Positions 18,958 through 27,730 of a stretch of DNA of 60,356 nt are shown here, in pieces; position 1 is the stretch's first letter; every line of letters begins with the position of its first letter. The notes beneath the pieces are model-generated. The model ran no database searches. It saw nothing but the letters and a program-made list of their open reading frames with translations, and had not been told where the DNA came from. A program made the position numbers and the translations under genes. Source of the DNA: Sphingomonas sp. PAMC 26605 (GTDB lineage Bacteria; Pseudomonadota; Alphaproteobacteria; Sphingomonadales; Sphingomonadaceae); NCBI RefSeq assembly GCF_000241485.1, contig NZ_JH584241.1, positions 1,487,424 through 1,547,779 on the forward strand, read 5' to 3'.

Positions 18958-18973
18958 CCTACGCTACCGCCCG
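18948..18973. terminator. Bidirectional hairpin terminator between folP and the glycine-zipper gene
   Basis: A perfect 11-base inverted repeat (CGGGCGGTAGC and its complement) with a 4-base loop. The folP stop codon lies within the left arm, and the convergent gene ends 8 bases to the right. A long T-run is absent; only GATTTCG follows. It fits a shared stem-loop terminator for two convergent genes. Confidence 0.7.
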
Positions 18974-18980
18974 ATTTCGA

Positions 18981-19352
18981 TCAGCACCCGTTCTTGCGGT
19001 TCTGCGCAGCGTCATGGCGTTTGTCGAGCGTCTTGCCGAGCAGTGCCCCACCGACACCACCGGCGACCGTGCCGAGCAGGCCGCCGCCGAGGACGTTGCC
19101 CGCAACCGCGCCACCGACACCACCCGCGACCGCGCCGGTCGTGCCGCTGCTGCGCTTGCACGGATAATAGCGGCCGTCTTGGCCGCGATAGGTGCGCTCG
19201 TCACGACGGTCGTCCCGACGATCATCGCGCCGATCATCGTCACGACGATCGTAGCGGCGATCGTCATAGCTCTGCGCCGACACGGCGGTCGGCGCTACGG
19301 TTGGGACGAGGGTGAAGGCGGTCAGCGCCGCGAGGATCATCTTGTTACGCAT
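18981..19352 (-). CDS. Secreted glycine-zipper protein with Asp/Arg-rich repeat
   Basis: A 123-residue envelope protein of unknown role. It has a signal peptide (residues 1-26, ending VSAQ), then a run of Asp-Asp-Arg-Arg repeats (about 29-54), a short QDGRYYPCKR segment and a glycine zipper (GAVAGGVGGAVAGNVLGGG and a second copy, about 73-107). Glycine-zipper 2TM proteins insert in or associate with membranes. Two cysteines flank the zipper region. It lies downstream of the sigma-54 activator, separated by 99 bases. Confidence 0.75.
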   Translation of the reverse strand: MRNKMILAALTAFTLVPTVAPTAVSAQSYDDRRYDRRDDDRRDDRRDDRRDERTYRGQDGRYYPCKRSSGTTGAVAGGVGGAVAGNVLGGGLLGTVAGGVGGALLGKTLDKRHDAAQNRKNGC

Positions 19353-19451
19353 GGGAATACATACTCCTTTCCCGACACAACCCCTGGCGGCGCGGGTGTG
19401 TCCGTAGCGGGACGAAATTTGCGACGAACCGTTGTGCCGCAGTGGCGCCGA

Positions 19452-20876
19452 TCAGGCGGCGGCGTTGTCGATGCCAAGCTCGCCGAGCTTGCGGTAGAGC
19501 GTCGAACGCCCGATCCCGAGCCGCCGCGCGACTTCGGTCATCCGGCCGCGATAATGGCCGATCGCGAGCCGGATGACGTCGGCCTCGATCTCCTCGAGTG
19601 CGCGCAGATTGCCGTCGGCGTGGAACAGCGTCACACCGCCGCTCGTCGCCAGCGGGATCGGCGTCGGGGTCGTGTGCCGCTGCCCGCCGAGCGCCGCAAT
19701 CTGCGGGAAGTCGCCGCGCGTCAGCGCCGCGCCGTCGCAGAGCACCGCCGCGCGGAACAGGGCGTTTTGCAGCTGACGGACATTCCCCGGCCAGTCGTAG
19801 CGGCCGAGCAAGGCGAGCGCATCGTCGGTGATGCCGAGCGGGCGCAACCCCGGCTGTTCGGCAATTCGCGCGAGCAGATGGCGCGCCAAGGCCGGGATGT
19901 CGCCGGCGCGTTCGCGAAGCGGCGGGATCGTCACCTGGACGACGTTGAGGCGGTAATAGAGATCCTCGCGAAAGCGGCCGGCCTCGACCTCCTCGATCAA
20001 CCGCTTGTTGGTTGCGGCGATGACGCGGACGTCGACCTCGCGCGTATGGCGCGCGCCGATCGGCTGGATCTCGCCCGATTGCAGCACGCGGAGCAGTTTG
20101 ACCTGCGCCTCGAGCGGCATTTCGCCGATTTCGTCGAGGAACAGCGTGCCGCCATCAGCCTCCTGAAAGCGCCCGATCTTGCGTTCGAACGCGCCGGTGA
20201 ACGCGCCTTTCTCGTGCCCAAACAGCTCGGACTCGATCAGGTTCGGTGGCAGCGCGCCGCAATTGACCGCGACCATCGCCTTTTTGCCGCGGGGGGAGGC
20301 GGCGTGGATCGCTTCGGCGACGACTTCCTTGCCGACGCCGCTTTCGCCCTCGACGAGCACGGGAACGCGCGCGCGGGCGGCCTTGGCGGCGATGGCGAGC
20401 GCTGCGCGGAAATCGGGGGCGGAGCCGACGATCTCGTCGAACGCGAGCAGCGCGGGGATCTTCTCGGTGAGCGGACGCAGTTCCCCCGCCGCCTTGCCCG
20501 CAACCGCCGCGTCGAGCGCGGCGAGCAGCCGCTCGGGCGCGAGCGGCTTGACGAGGAAATCGGTCGCGCCGCTGCGCATCGCGGCGACCGCATCGGCGAC
20601 CGAGCCGTTGGCGGTGAGCAGCAGCAGTGGCAGCGCCGGGCGACGGCGGCGGATCTCGTCGATCAGCGCAGTCGGATCGGCCTCCGGCGCCCATTGGTCG
20701 AGCAGGATCGCGTCGAGCTGCATGCCGTCCTGCGTGCCGAGCATCGAGATCGCCATCTCGCCGTCGGCCGCGAATACCGCCCGCCAGCCGCGCCGCGCTG
20801 CGATCGCCGCGACAAGCCGGCGTTGCGCGGGCTCGTCGTCGATCAACATCAGCAGCCGCTGTCCGTTACGCGTCAT
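19452..20876 (-). CDS. NtrC-family sigma-54-dependent response regulator
   Basis: The 474-residue protein has three domains: an N-terminal receiver (LIDDEPAQ acid pair, phospho-acceptor Asp in AILLDQW, Lys in LVKPLAP), a central AAA+ domain (Walker [13 protein letters not shown], sigma-54 loop GAFTGA, Walker [12 protein letters not shown]) and a C-terminal Fis-type helix-turn-helix ([19 protein letters not shown]). All key residues are intact. The ATG at 20876 is preferred over a longer start at 20924. It could activate the sigma-54 flagellar promoters here, like FlbD, but that link is inference. No partner kinase is nearby. Confidence 0.88.
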   Translation of the reverse strand: MTRNGQRLLMLIDDEPAQRRLVAAIAARRGWRAVFAADGEMAISMLGTQDGMQLDAILLDQWAPEADPTALIDEIRRRRPALPLLLLTANGSVADAVAAMRSGATDFLVKPLAPERLLAALDAAVAGKAAGELRPLTEKIPALLAFDEIVGSAPDFRAALAIAAKAARARVPVLVEGESGVGKEVVAEAIHAASPRGKKAMVAVNCGALPPNLIESELFGHEKGAFTGAFERKIGRFQEADGGTLFLDEIGEMPLEAQVKLLRVLQSGEIQPIGARHTREVDVRVIAATNKRLIEEVEAGRFREDLYYRLNVVQVTIPPLRERAGDIPALARHLLARIAEQPGLRPLGITDDALALLGRYDWPGNVRQLQNALFRAAVLCDGAALTRGDFPQIAALGGQRHTTPTPIPLATSGGVTLFHADGNLRALEEIEADVIRLAIGHYRGRMTEVARRLGIGRSTLYRKLGELGIDNAAA

Positions 20877-21079
20877 GCGTTCATCCCATTCGTGTCGAAT
20901 CCCAGCGCCACCATGTACCGACAAGGTGTGAAAACCGGCTTAAACGCCCCGCCATGGGACGCGCGGGACAGCGCATCGCCATTTCGCGCGGTAAAAGCGC
21001 GGGGGTTGAGGCCGAGGCGTGCGCGAGCTAAGCAGTTGGCTGAACCGGGGGACTACCCCGTCTTGCAGGGGATGGAACG

Positions 21080-21208
21080 ATGGCTGCCGACAACGACATG
21101 CAGGTCCACCGCGCGACATACGACAAGGTCATGAACGTCATGAAATATGGCGCCGTCGCGGTCTTTATCATCGCCTTCGTGGTGGTGTGGCTGGTCTCGG
21201 GCAAGTAG
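21080..21208 (+). CDS. aa3-type cytochrome c oxidase subunit IV
   Basis: A 42-residue one-helix membrane protein: a short polar start (MAADNDMQVHRATYDKVMN) then a helix (AVAVFIIAFVVVWLVSG). This matches the small subunit IV found in alphaproteobacterial aa3 oxidases, which often sits just before pntA. Stop and pntA start are 2 bases apart. The 203-base gap before it, shared with the divergent regulator gene, holds one GAATC site and no promoter I can support. Confidence 0.85.
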   Translation: MAADNDMQVHRATYDKVMNVMKYGAVAVFIIAFVVVWLVSGK

Positions 21209-21210
21209 GC

Positions 21211-22332
21211 GTGAAGATCGCCGTCCTCCGCGAAACCGTAGAGGGCGAGCGCCGCGTTGCCGCGACCCCGGAGACGGTCAAGAAGTTCATTGCGCTCGGT
21301 GCGAGCGTCGCGGTCGAGGCCGGGGCGGGCGAGACTGCGTCGATTGCCGACGCCGATTATGCCGCTGCGGGCGCGACCGTCGCCGATCGCGCGGCGACGT
21401 TCGCGGGGGCCGAGATCGTGCTGGGCGTGCAGGGCCCGTCGGCCGACGCGCTGGCGGGCGTCGCGCCCGGCGCCTGGCTGGTCGCGGGGCTAAACCCGTT
21501 TGCGGATCGCGCACGGATCGACGGCTATGCCGCTGCCGGACTCGAGGCCCTGGCGATGGAGTTCATGCCACGCATCACGCGTGCGCAGTCGATGGATATC
21601 CTGTCGTCGCAGTCGAACCTCGCCGGTTACAAGGCGGTGCTCGATGCCGCGGGCGTTTATGGCCGCGCTTTCCCGATGATGATGACCGCGGCGGGCACCG
21701 TTTCGGCGGCGCGCGTGTTCGTGATGGGCGTCGGCGTCGCGGGGCTGCAGGCGATCGCCACCGCGCGGCGCCTGGGCGCGCAGGTCTCGGCGACCGACGT
21801 GCGCTCGGCGACCAAGGAGCAGATCCAGTCGCTCGGCGCCAAACCAATCTTCGTCGAAAATGTCGCGGGGATCGAGGGCGAAGGCTCGGGCGGCTATGCC
21901 GGCGAGATGAGCCCCGAATATCAGGCGGCGCAGGCCGAGCTCGTCTCGGGGCATATCGCCAAGCAGGACATCGTCATCACGACCGCGCTGATCCCGGGGC
22001 GTCCGGCGCCGCGGCTGATATCGGCGGCGCAGGTCGCGAGCATGAAGCCGGGCTCGGTGATCGTCGATCTCGCGGTCGAGGCTGGCGGTAATGTCGAGGG
22101 TGCGGTCGCGGGTGAAGTCGTGGTCGTCAACGGCGTGTCGATCGTCGGCTATCGCAACGTGGCCTCGCGGCTTGCGGCCGATGCGTCGGCGCTGTTCTCG
22201 CGCAACCTGTACAATTTCCTCAACGCCTTCTGGGACAAAGAGGCCGGCAAGCCGGTGCTCGATGCCGAGATCGGCGATGCGATCCGGCTGACGCAGGGCG
22301 GCAAGGTCGTCAATGCGCGGTTGTTGGGGTGA
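21211..22332 (+). CDS. pntA1: NAD(P) transhydrogenase alpha subunit, part 1 (NAD-binding)
   Basis: NAD(H)-binding domain I of the proton-pumping transhydrogenase that makes NADPH. The 373-residue product (GTG start at 21211) has the alanine-dehydrogenase/PNT fold: MKIAVLRETVEGERRVAATP, the RITRAQSMDILSSQSNLAGYKAV region, and the nucleotide loop MGVGVAGLQAIATARRLGA (about residues 170-188). As in many alphaproteobacteria, the membrane part is encoded separately (pntA2). Here a DUF559 gene lies between the two. Confidence 0.93.
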   Translation: MKIAVLRETVEGERRVAATPETVKKFIALGASVAVEAGAGETASIADADYAAAGATVADRAATFAGAEIVLGVQGPSADALAGVAPGAWLVAGLNPFADRARIDGYAAAGLEALAMEFMPRITRAQSMDILSSQSNLAGYKAVLDAAGVYGRAFPMMMTAAGTVSAARVFVMGVGVAGLQAIATARRLGAQVSATDVRSATKEQIQSLGAKPIFVENVAGIEGEGSGGYAGEMSPEYQAAQAELVSGHIAKQDIVITTALIPGRPAPRLISAAQVASMKPGSVIVDLAVEAGGNVEGAVAGEVVVVNGVSIVGYRNVASRLAADASALFSRNLYNFLNAFWDKEAGKPVLDAEIGDAIRLTQGGKVVNARLLG

Positions 22333-22811
22333 TTGAGCCGAGCCCTGGTCCTCCCCGGAACGGGGAGGGGGACCCTGAGCATTCAGCGAAGGGTGGAGGG
22401 GGCGGGCCGCGCGCGCTTCGCCCCGAGGTCGCAATCGCGCGCAGATTGCGGCGCGATCTGAGCTTGCCCGAGGCGCTGCTGTGGCAGCGACTGCGCGGCA
22501 AACACGCCGGTCTCAAATTCCGCCGCCAGCATCCCGTCGGTCCGTACGTCGTCGATTACTATTGTCCCGCGATGAAGACGGTGATCGAAATTGACGGCGA
22601 AGGCCATAATCGCGCTGATCGGCCGATGCGGGATGCTGTGCGAGACGCATTCATTTCGGAAAACGGGTTCCGCGTCGTTCACGTCTCGGCGCAGCGTATC
22701 TTGAATGATCTGGACGCTGCGGCGGACGCGATCGTTGCGTACGGTGCCCGCCCCCTCCACCATTCGCCGGAAGTGGCGAATGGTCCCCCTCCCCGTGCCG
22801 GGGAGGATTAA
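22329..22811 (+). CDS. DUF559-domain (Vsr-like endonuclease fold) protein
   Basis: A 160-residue frame with a DUF559 core at about residues 35-135: LSLPEALLWQRLRG, FRRQHPVGPYVVDYYCP, VIEIDGEGH. The Asp and Glu-x-Asp residues suggest a PD-(D/E)xK nuclease-like fold related to Vsr. The first 26 and last 20 residues are encoded by flanking inverted repeats, so the true start may lie inside. The GTG at 22329 overlaps the pntA1 stop. Its insertion splits pntA1 from pntA2. Function of DUF559 proteins is unknown. Confidence 0.75.
   Translation: MIEPSPGPPRNGEGDPEHSAKGGGGGPRALRPEVAIARRLRRDLSLPEALLWQRLRGKHAGLKFRRQHPVGPYVVDYYCPAMKTVIEIDGEGHNRADRPMRDAVRDAFISENGFRVVHVSAQRILNDLDAAADAIVAYGARPLHHSPEVANGPPPRAGED
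22349..22408. repeat. Left inverted repeat of the DUF559 cassette
   Basis: About 60 bases starting CCTCCCCGG-AACGGGGAGGG, with an inner hairpin and a GGTGGAGGGGGCGGGC end. It is the inverted counterpart of 22746-22807: the outer hairpin and the inner GGTGGAGGGGGCGGGC blocks match, with the short middle part diverged. Confidence 0.85.
22746..22807. repeat. Right inverted repeat of the DUF559 cassette
   Basis: Inverted partner of 22349-22408, beginning GCCCGCCCCCTCCACC and ending with the CCCCGTGCCGGGGAGGA hairpin. The middle segment holds its own palindrome (ATTCGCC-GGAAGT-GGCGAAT). The pair brackets the DUF559 core exactly. Confidence 0.85.
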
Positions 22812-22820
22812 GGAAAGACC

Positions 22821-23089
22821 ATGGACTTCATTTCGATTCTCTCGATCTTCGTCATGGCCTGCTTCGTCGGCTATTACGTCGTCTGGTCGGTCACGCCGGC
22901 GCTGCACACGCCGCTGATGGCGGTGACCAATGCGATTTCGAGCGTGATCATCGTCGGGGCGCTACGTCGAAATGGCTCGGGCTGCTCGCGGTGGTGCTGG
23001 CGAGCGTCAACATCTTCGGCGGCTTCGCGGTCACCGCGCGGATGCTGGCGATGTACAAGAAGAAGGCGCCGGCGGCGGCGAAGCACTGA
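22821..23089 (+). pseudogene. pntA2: Transhydrogenase alpha subunit part 2, frameshifted
   Basis: The frame from ATG 22821 reads [20 protein letters not shown] and on to SSVIIVGAL, typical for the PntA2 membrane part. At about 22962-22970 the homologous frame moves to another phase: [20 protein letters not shown] through to [10 protein letters not shown] with TGA at 23087-23089. Without the shift, translation runs into an Arg-rich nonsense extension. A small deletion of 3n+1 bases at the VGAL/KWLG junction would explain it, since PntA2 normally has several residues there. Either a real lesion or a sequence error. Confidence 0.8.
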
Positions 23090-23091
23090 CC

Positions 23092-23173
23092 GTCACCCCA
23101 GCGAAAGCTGGGGTCTCGTGCGGCTCCGGGCGCACGCGAGCGACGGAGAGATGCCAGCTTTCGCTGGCATGAC
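23092..23173. repeat. Inverted palindromic repeat pair between pntA2 and pntB
   Basis: Units 23092-23117 and 23149-23173 share GTCA-CCAGCGAAAGCTGG cores in inverted orientation. They differ at paired positions (CCCC/GGGG in one, TGCC/GGCA in the other), so both keep base pairing. It is a diverged member of the family at 5154 and 17795. Confidence 0.85.
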
Positions 23174-23202
23174 GGAAACGGAATGGGGACGGGTTGAGCG
23201 CT

Positions 23203-24711
23203 ATGGAACATCTGACGGTCAATCCCTGGGCATCGCTCGCCTATCTCGTCGCGGGGGTGTGCTTCATCCTCGCGCTACGCGGCCTGTCGAGCCCGGCGAC
23301 CTCGCAGCGCGGCAACCGCATGGGCATCATCGGCATGACCATCGCGGTGGTGACGACGCTCGTCACCCATGCGCCGACGATCCAGACGCTCGCGGTCGGG
23401 ACGACCGACACCGGCTTCGATTATGTCGCGCTGCTGTCGCATATCGACGGCGTGACCATCGCCGAGATCCTCGTCGCGATCGGGATCGGTGCGGTGATCG
23501 GGGTTACTACGGCGCGGCGGATCGCGATGACCGACATGCCACAGCTCGTCGCGGCCTTTCACTCGCTGGTGGGGCTTGCCGCAGTGCTCGTCGCATGCGC
23601 CGCCTATCTCAATCCGGGCGCCTTCGGCATCGCGCAGATGCTTGTCTCCGACACCGGCACGCCGCTTGCCTATATCTTCCCCGTGAGCAGGATCGAGATG
23701 GGTCTCGGCGTCGCGATCGGCGCGATCACCTTCTCGGGCTCGGTCATCGCCTTCCTCAAGCTCAACGGCAATATGGGCGGCAAGCCGATCATGCTGCCGG
23801 GGCGCCACGTCATCAATCTCGGCGTGCTCGCCGCGATCCTCGGCCTGATCGCCTATTTCACGCAGGACCAGAGCCCGTGGATCTTCTGGACGATCACGGT
23901 GCTGAGCTTCGTGATCGGCTTCCTGCTGATCATTCCGATCGGCGGCGCCGACATGCCGGTCGTGGTGTCGATGCTCAATTCCTATTCGGGCTGGGCGGCG
24001 GCGGCGATGGGCTTCACGCTGCACAACACGGCGATGATCATCACCGGCGCTCTGGTGGGATCGTCGGGCGCGATCCTCAGCTACATCATGTGCAAGGCGA
24101 TGAACCGCAGCTTCATCTCGGTGATCGCGGGCGGTTTCGGCGGCGACAGCGCGGGCGGCACGGCGGCGGCGGCGACCGACCGGCCGTGGAAGCGCGGGTC
24201 GGCCGAGGACGCCGCCTTCCTGCTCGGCCAGGCCGAACAGGTCATCATCGTCCCCGGCTACGGCATGGCGGTGAGCCAGGCGCAGCACGTGCTGCGCGAG
24301 ATGGGCGACAAGTTGAAGGAACACGGCGTCCGCGTGAAATACGCGATCCACCCCGTCGCGGGGCGCATGCCGGGCCACATGAACGTGCTGCTCGCCGAGG
24401 CCAATGTGCCGTATGACGATGTGTTCGAGCTCGAAGACATCAATTCCGAATTCGCGCAGACCGACGTCGCCTTCGTGATCGGCGCCAACGACGTCACCAA
24501 CCCGGCGGCCAAGACCGACAAGAGCTCGCCGATCTACGGCATGCCCGTGCTCGACGTCGAAAAGGCCAAGACCGTGCTGTTCATCAAGCGTTCGATGGGC
24601 GGGGTCGGCTATGCCGGGGTCGATAACGACGTCTTCTACATGGACAACACGATGATGCTGCTCGGCGACGCCAAGAAGATGGTCGAGGAGATCGTCAAGG
24701 CGATCGAATAG
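23203..24711 (+). CDS. pntB: NAD(P) transhydrogenase beta subunit
   Basis: PntB carries most membrane helices for proton translocation plus the NADP(H)-binding domain III. The 502-residue protein has about nine N-terminal helices and the domain III signature [16 protein letters not shown] (about residues 346-361), followed by [14 protein letters not shown] and the [10 protein letters not shown] loop. A TTG at 23194 is an alternative start; the ATG at 23203 is preferred. Its function depends on PntA2, which looks broken here. Confidence 0.93.
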   Translation: MEHLTVNPWASLAYLVAGVCFILALRGLSSPATSQRGNRMGIIGMTIAVVTTLVTHAPTIQTLAVGTTDTGFDYVALLSHIDGVTIAEILVAIGIGAVIGVTTARRIAMTDMPQLVAAFHSLVGLAAVLVACAAYLNPGAFGIAQMLVSDTGTPLAYIFPVSRIEMGLGVAIGAITFSGSVIAFLKLNGNMGGKPIMLPGRHVINLGVLAAILGLIAYFTQDQSPWIFWTITVLSFVIGFLLIIPIGGADMPVVVSMLNSYSGWAAAAMGFTLHNTAMIITGALVGSSGAILSYIMCKAMNRSFISVIAGGFGGDSAGGTAAAATDRPWKRGSAEDAAFLLGQAEQVIIVPGYGMAVSQAQHVLREMGDKLKEHGVRVKYAIHPVAGRMPGHMNVLLAEANVPYDDVFELEDINSEFAQTDVAFVIGANDVTNPAAKTDKSSPIYGMPVLDVEKAKTVLFIKRSMGGVGYAGVDNDVFYMDNTMMLLGDAKKMVEEIVKAIE

Positions 24712-24928
24712 CCGGCGCGCGCGCTTCGAACCCGCCGCCACATCGGAGCGATGCGCCGCTCGCCGCTCGGTTCGATCGCGTCCATTTCGGCGACGATTGC
24801 GGAGTTCAAGCGGGACCGTTGCGAAAGTCACCCCGAATCGGCGGGACTTGCGCTACCCCATTTCGGAGGAATGCGTACTTTGCGGATTGCGTCACGGCAT
24901 CCGCCGGACGGTCGGGGGGCAGGCGGAG

Positions 24929-25891
24929 ATGACGGCAACGCAGCTAGCGGCGAAATGGAACGATCATGGCGCTGCCGCTGCCGGTGTCCTGGTCATCGCC
25001 GACGCGGCGACGGCGCCGACCGCCGCCGAAGCCGTTGCCGCAGCGCACGGACGGTTGCTCGCACGCGTCGGCTGGGATGAGGCGCGCGCGCGCTTCGACC
25101 AGCAAGGCACCGTCGCGATCGTCCTCGCCGAAGCCGCGGGGGTGGACGATGCCTTGCTCGATCCCGTGCTGCCGCTGCTCGATCGCCTCGCGCGAAACAA
25201 TGACATCCGCATCGTCGCGGCGTTCGACCCGAACCAGATCGATGTGATCGCGGGGGTGCTGACCGCACCCGGCGTCGATCTGCTGTGCGCGCCGACGCAG
25301 GCCGACCGGGTCGTCGCCTTGTGCCTTGCCGGCTGCCGGCATGACGACAGCGTACAGGACGTGGTGCGCGAAAACGAGGCGACACGCCTGCGCCGTTTCC
25401 ACGAAGAAGTCGCGCGCATCGCCGAGACGCTCGCCCGGCTGACTCGCGACGGCGCCGCACCGCAAATCGAGCAGGGCTTTGGTCCGGGCGTCGAAGAGCC
25501 GACGATGGCGTATCGCGCCACGCCGGCCGATCTCGGGCGAGTCGAGTTCGCCGCGCGCGATATCCGTCAGGCGATTCGCGCACGGCGCTTGCGCGACCAG
25601 CATTTCGGCGCCGGGCTGTTCGAGGATCCGGCGTGGGACATGTTGCTCGATCTGTTTGCCGCCGAACTGGAGCGAGCGCAGGTCTCGGTCTCGAGCCTGT
25701 GCATCGCCGCGGCGGTCGCACCGACAACCGCGCTGCGCTGGATCGCGCGGATGACCGAGGCGGGCTTGTTCGAGCGCCGCCCCGATCCGTTCGACCGCCG
25801 CCGCGCCTTCATGGGGCTGTCGCGCCGCGCGAGCACAGGCATGCGCGCCTATTTCGCGATGCTGCGCGCGGCGGGGATGGCGATCGCCTAG
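24929..25891 (+). CDS. MarR-like winged-helix regulator with N-terminal extension
   Basis: A 320-residue protein whose last 100 residues form a winged-helix domain (MLLDLFAAELERAQVSVSSL, then APTTALRWIARMTEAGLFERRPDPFDRRR), a pattern of MarR-type repressors. The first 200 residues (with GVLVIADAATAPTAAEA) are Ala/Asp-rich and may be a divergent receiver-like sensing domain. A longer start at 24797 is possible but less likely. The 217-base gap after pntB holds no gene or clear signal. Its target is unknown. Confidence 0.6.
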   Translation: MTATQLAAKWNDHGAAAAGVLVIADAATAPTAAEAVAAAHGRLLARVGWDEARARFDQQGTVAIVLAEAAGVDDALLDPVLPLLDRLARNNDIRIVAAFDPNQIDVIAGVLTAPGVDLLCAPTQADRVVALCLAGCRHDDSVQDVVRENEATRLRRFHEEVARIAETLARLTRDGAAPQIEQGFGPGVEEPTMAYRATPADLGRVEFAARDIRQAIRARRLRDQHFGAGLFEDPAWDMLLDLFAAELERAQVSVSSLCIAAAVAPTTALRWIARMTEAGLFERRPDPFDRRRAFMGLSRRASTGMRAYFAMLRAAGMAIA

Positions 25892-25969
25892 CGGGTTGGC
25901 TAACGTCACCGCTTGCCATCCGCCGCGATGAATGGCAGGCGCGCAGGACCGGCGCGAAAAATGCGGTCG

Positions 25970-26007
25970 GGGCGATTAGCTCAGTTGGTAGAGCGTCTCG
26001 TTTACAC
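25970..26007 (+). tRNA. tRNA-Val(UAC), 5' half only, cut by the prophage
   Basis: The first 38 bases of a tRNA are present: acceptor strand GGGCGAT, D-arm GCTC-AGTTGGTA-GAGC, anticodon 5' stem TCTCG and loop TTTACAC with anticodon TAC (Val). After position 26007 the expected CGAGA stem strand and the T-arm are absent; GGCGCGCC follows. The 3' half should lie at the other end of the prophage, outside the window. Confidence 0.85.
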
Positions 26008-26043
26008 GGCGCGCCGTCGCGACCGGCCATCCTATTTAAATCA

Positions 26044-27138
26044 TTACGCTTTTCGTGCGTGGATAGGCCGGGCTTCGGGGATAGTCCGGGACTCGCTGGC
26101 ATCCAATGCTTGGCGGATGTCGTCGTCGCTGGCGTGGGCGTAGCGCAGCGTGGTTTTGATCGAGCGGTGCTTAAGCGCCTCCTTCGCGGCGACAAGATTA
26201 CCGGTTGCGCGCAAGATCCTCGTGCCGCGCGTATGGCGGAGATCGTGAAAGCGGAAATTCTCGACGCCGGCGGCAAGCTTCGCCGCCTTCCACGGCTTGG
26301 CGAGCACGCCCTCGGTCATCGGGTAGCGGTGCCCTTTCAGGCGCACTGGATGAATGCGCCCGAGCTTGTCTGTTAGTCGCGGCTTCGTCCGGACGGCAAC
26401 GTACGTGAAGACGTTCGGAATGAGGTCGACGCGCGGCTGGTTGGCAATGATGATCACCATTTCCTGCGTCAGTGGGCGCTTGACGAAATCGCCGCCCTTG
26501 ATCCGCGTCACGGCCGATGCGTTTGCCATGTCGAGGTCGGTCCAGCGCAGCCCGATCACCTCGCTCAACCGCCATCCGGTTTTCAGCGCGAACTGACAGA
26601 AGTCGAACAGGTCCTTCCGGATCTCGCCGAACAGCGCGACTTCCTCGCTGGCGCTCAGCTCGCGCGGATCGGTGCGGTTGACCTTCAGCATCAGCGCACC
26701 CCAGTCCGGCATGTCGCCGACGTCGTACCGAGCCTTGCTTGCCCACCGCCACACAGCCCGCCACACCTCAATCTCGCGGTTGACCGAGGAATTAACGCGG
26801 CCGGCGCGGCGCTTCGCGACCAAGGCAAGCAGGTCGCGCTGCGTAATTTCCGACAGCAGATGCATTCCGCCGAGGCCTGCGATCAGCGCTTTCATCATGC
26901 GCTCGGTATCAACCCAGCTGGGCTGCTCTTCGACCTTGTCCTGATAGAGACCGCAGGCTTCATCAAGCGTGATCGGCGGATGAAGGTTTCCGCCGTTTCG
27001 AGCCTTCGCACGTTCGATCTCTTCGTGCGCTACCGCCGCGCGCTTGCTTTTGCAGCCTGTCGAGCCGTGAAAGCGACGACCTTTCCAGACGAAGTCGAAG
27101 TGGAAGTACGGCGAGTTTTTCGGCTTGTAGACGGACAT
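26044..27138 (-). CDS. int: Tyrosine integrase of the prophage
   Basis: Catalyses site-specific recombination with the tRNA-Val site 36 bases away. The 364-residue protein has an N-terminal arm-binding region, a SAM-like core-binding domain (about 60-145) and the catalytic domain with Arg190 (TGWRLSEVIGL), His298-x-x-Arg301 (FHDLRHTRGT), His324 (LKHRS) and the nucleophile Tyr333 (LRYAH). All catalytic residues are present. Its 5' end overlaps the excisionase-like gene by 109 bases in another frame. Confidence 0.93.
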   Translation of the reverse strand: MSVYKPKNSPYFHFDFVWKGRRFHGSTGCKSKRAAVAHEEIERAKARNGGNLHPPITLDEACGLYQDKVEEQPSWVDTERMMKALIAGLGGMHLLSEITQRDLLALVAKRRAGRVNSSVNREIEVWRAVWRWASKARYDVGDMPDWGALMLKVNRTDPRELSASEEVALFGEIRKDLFDFCQFALKTGWRLSEVIGLRWTDLDMANASAVTRIKGGDFVKRPLTQEMVIIIANQPRVDLIPNVFTYVAVRTKPRLTDKLGRIHPVRLKGHRYPMTEGVLAKPWKAAKLAAGVENFRFHDLRHTRGTRILRATGNLVAAKEALKHRSIKTTLRYAHASDDDIRQALDASESRTIPEARPIHARKA

Positions 27139-27314
27139 TCTGGGGCCTTCCGAACCCGGCCTTCGATGAACTCGTCGCAGTCCTCAGGCCGGTACCGAAT
27201 CACACGATCGGTGATGGCGACGTAGCGTATGTGACCTTCGCGCCGCAGCTGGCGCAAGGTCTTCGTGCAAACGTGGATGCGCTCGGCCGCTTCCTCAGGG
27301 GTGAGCAACGTCAT
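27030..27314 (-). CDS. Excisionase-like helix-turn-helix protein
   Basis: A 94-residue protein from ATG at 27314. The first 50 residues match MerR/AlpA-type excisionase helix-turn-helix domains: LLTPEEAAERIHVCTKTLRQ followed by LRREGHIRYV and RVIRYRPEDCDEFI. The basic Ser/Thr/Arg-rich tail covers the overlap with int. Location next to int supports a role in excision direction. Confidence 0.78.
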   Translation of the reverse strand: MTLLTPEEAAERIHVCTKTLRQLRREGHIRYVAITDRVIRYRPEDCDEFIEGRVRKAPECPSTSRKTRRTSTSTSSGKVVAFTARQAAKASARR

Positions 27315-27730
27315 AGCGGGTCGAACCCATGATCGTACCGCAGGATCATGAACGCCGCCCATTCCATGCGTTCGTCTTTCCGATCCTCGTCCCGGTAGCG
27401 CTGCACCAAGGCGTTGTATTGCGACGAAGCCCGCTTGCCGGCCGCGCGCGCTTCGGGCGTTCCGCGAGTGCCATTGCGCGTGATGCGGGCGACCATTGCC
27501 AGCGGCGTCAGCACACGGCCGCGTTTGGTGGCGCGGTTGTTCCAGTCTGCGTTGTGCGCCGGGCTGCAGAAGAGCTGGTTGGACACCTTGGGCTCAAAGA
27601 GCCGCATGCACTCTGGGCAGTGCCGAGGCGGCCAGTCGCCGGCCTGCTGACCCGGCATGCGGTTGTGGCCCTTCTCAGAGCAGCCTTGTAACAAGGCTGC
27701 TGCGGGCGTCGGATCAGGCTGCTTGCGCAT
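27311..27730 (-). CDS. Prophage zinc-finger-like hypothetical protein
   Basis: A 139-residue protein of unknown function. It has a CPECMRLF ... FCSPAHNADWNNRATKRG segment (about residues 38-66), where Cys-x2-Cys and Cys-x3-His could hold zinc, then a basic helical C-terminus ending FMILRYDHGFDPL. I chose the ATG at 27730, giving a 17-base overlap with the upstream gene; a start at 27844 would overlap too far. It overlaps the excisionase gene by 4 bases. Confidence 0.65.
   Translation of the reverse strand: MRKQPDPTPAAALLQGCSEKGHNRMPGQQAGDWPPRHCPECMRLFEPKVSNQLFCSPAHNADWNNRATKRGRVLTPLAMVARITRNGTRGTPEARAAGKRASSQYNALVQRYRDEDRKDERMEWAAFMILRYDHGFDPL

Noticed and set aside
18918..21134. A 738-codon plus-strand frame antisense to the regulator
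   Set aside because: The opposite strand encodes a full NtrC-family protein with all motifs; this frame has none.
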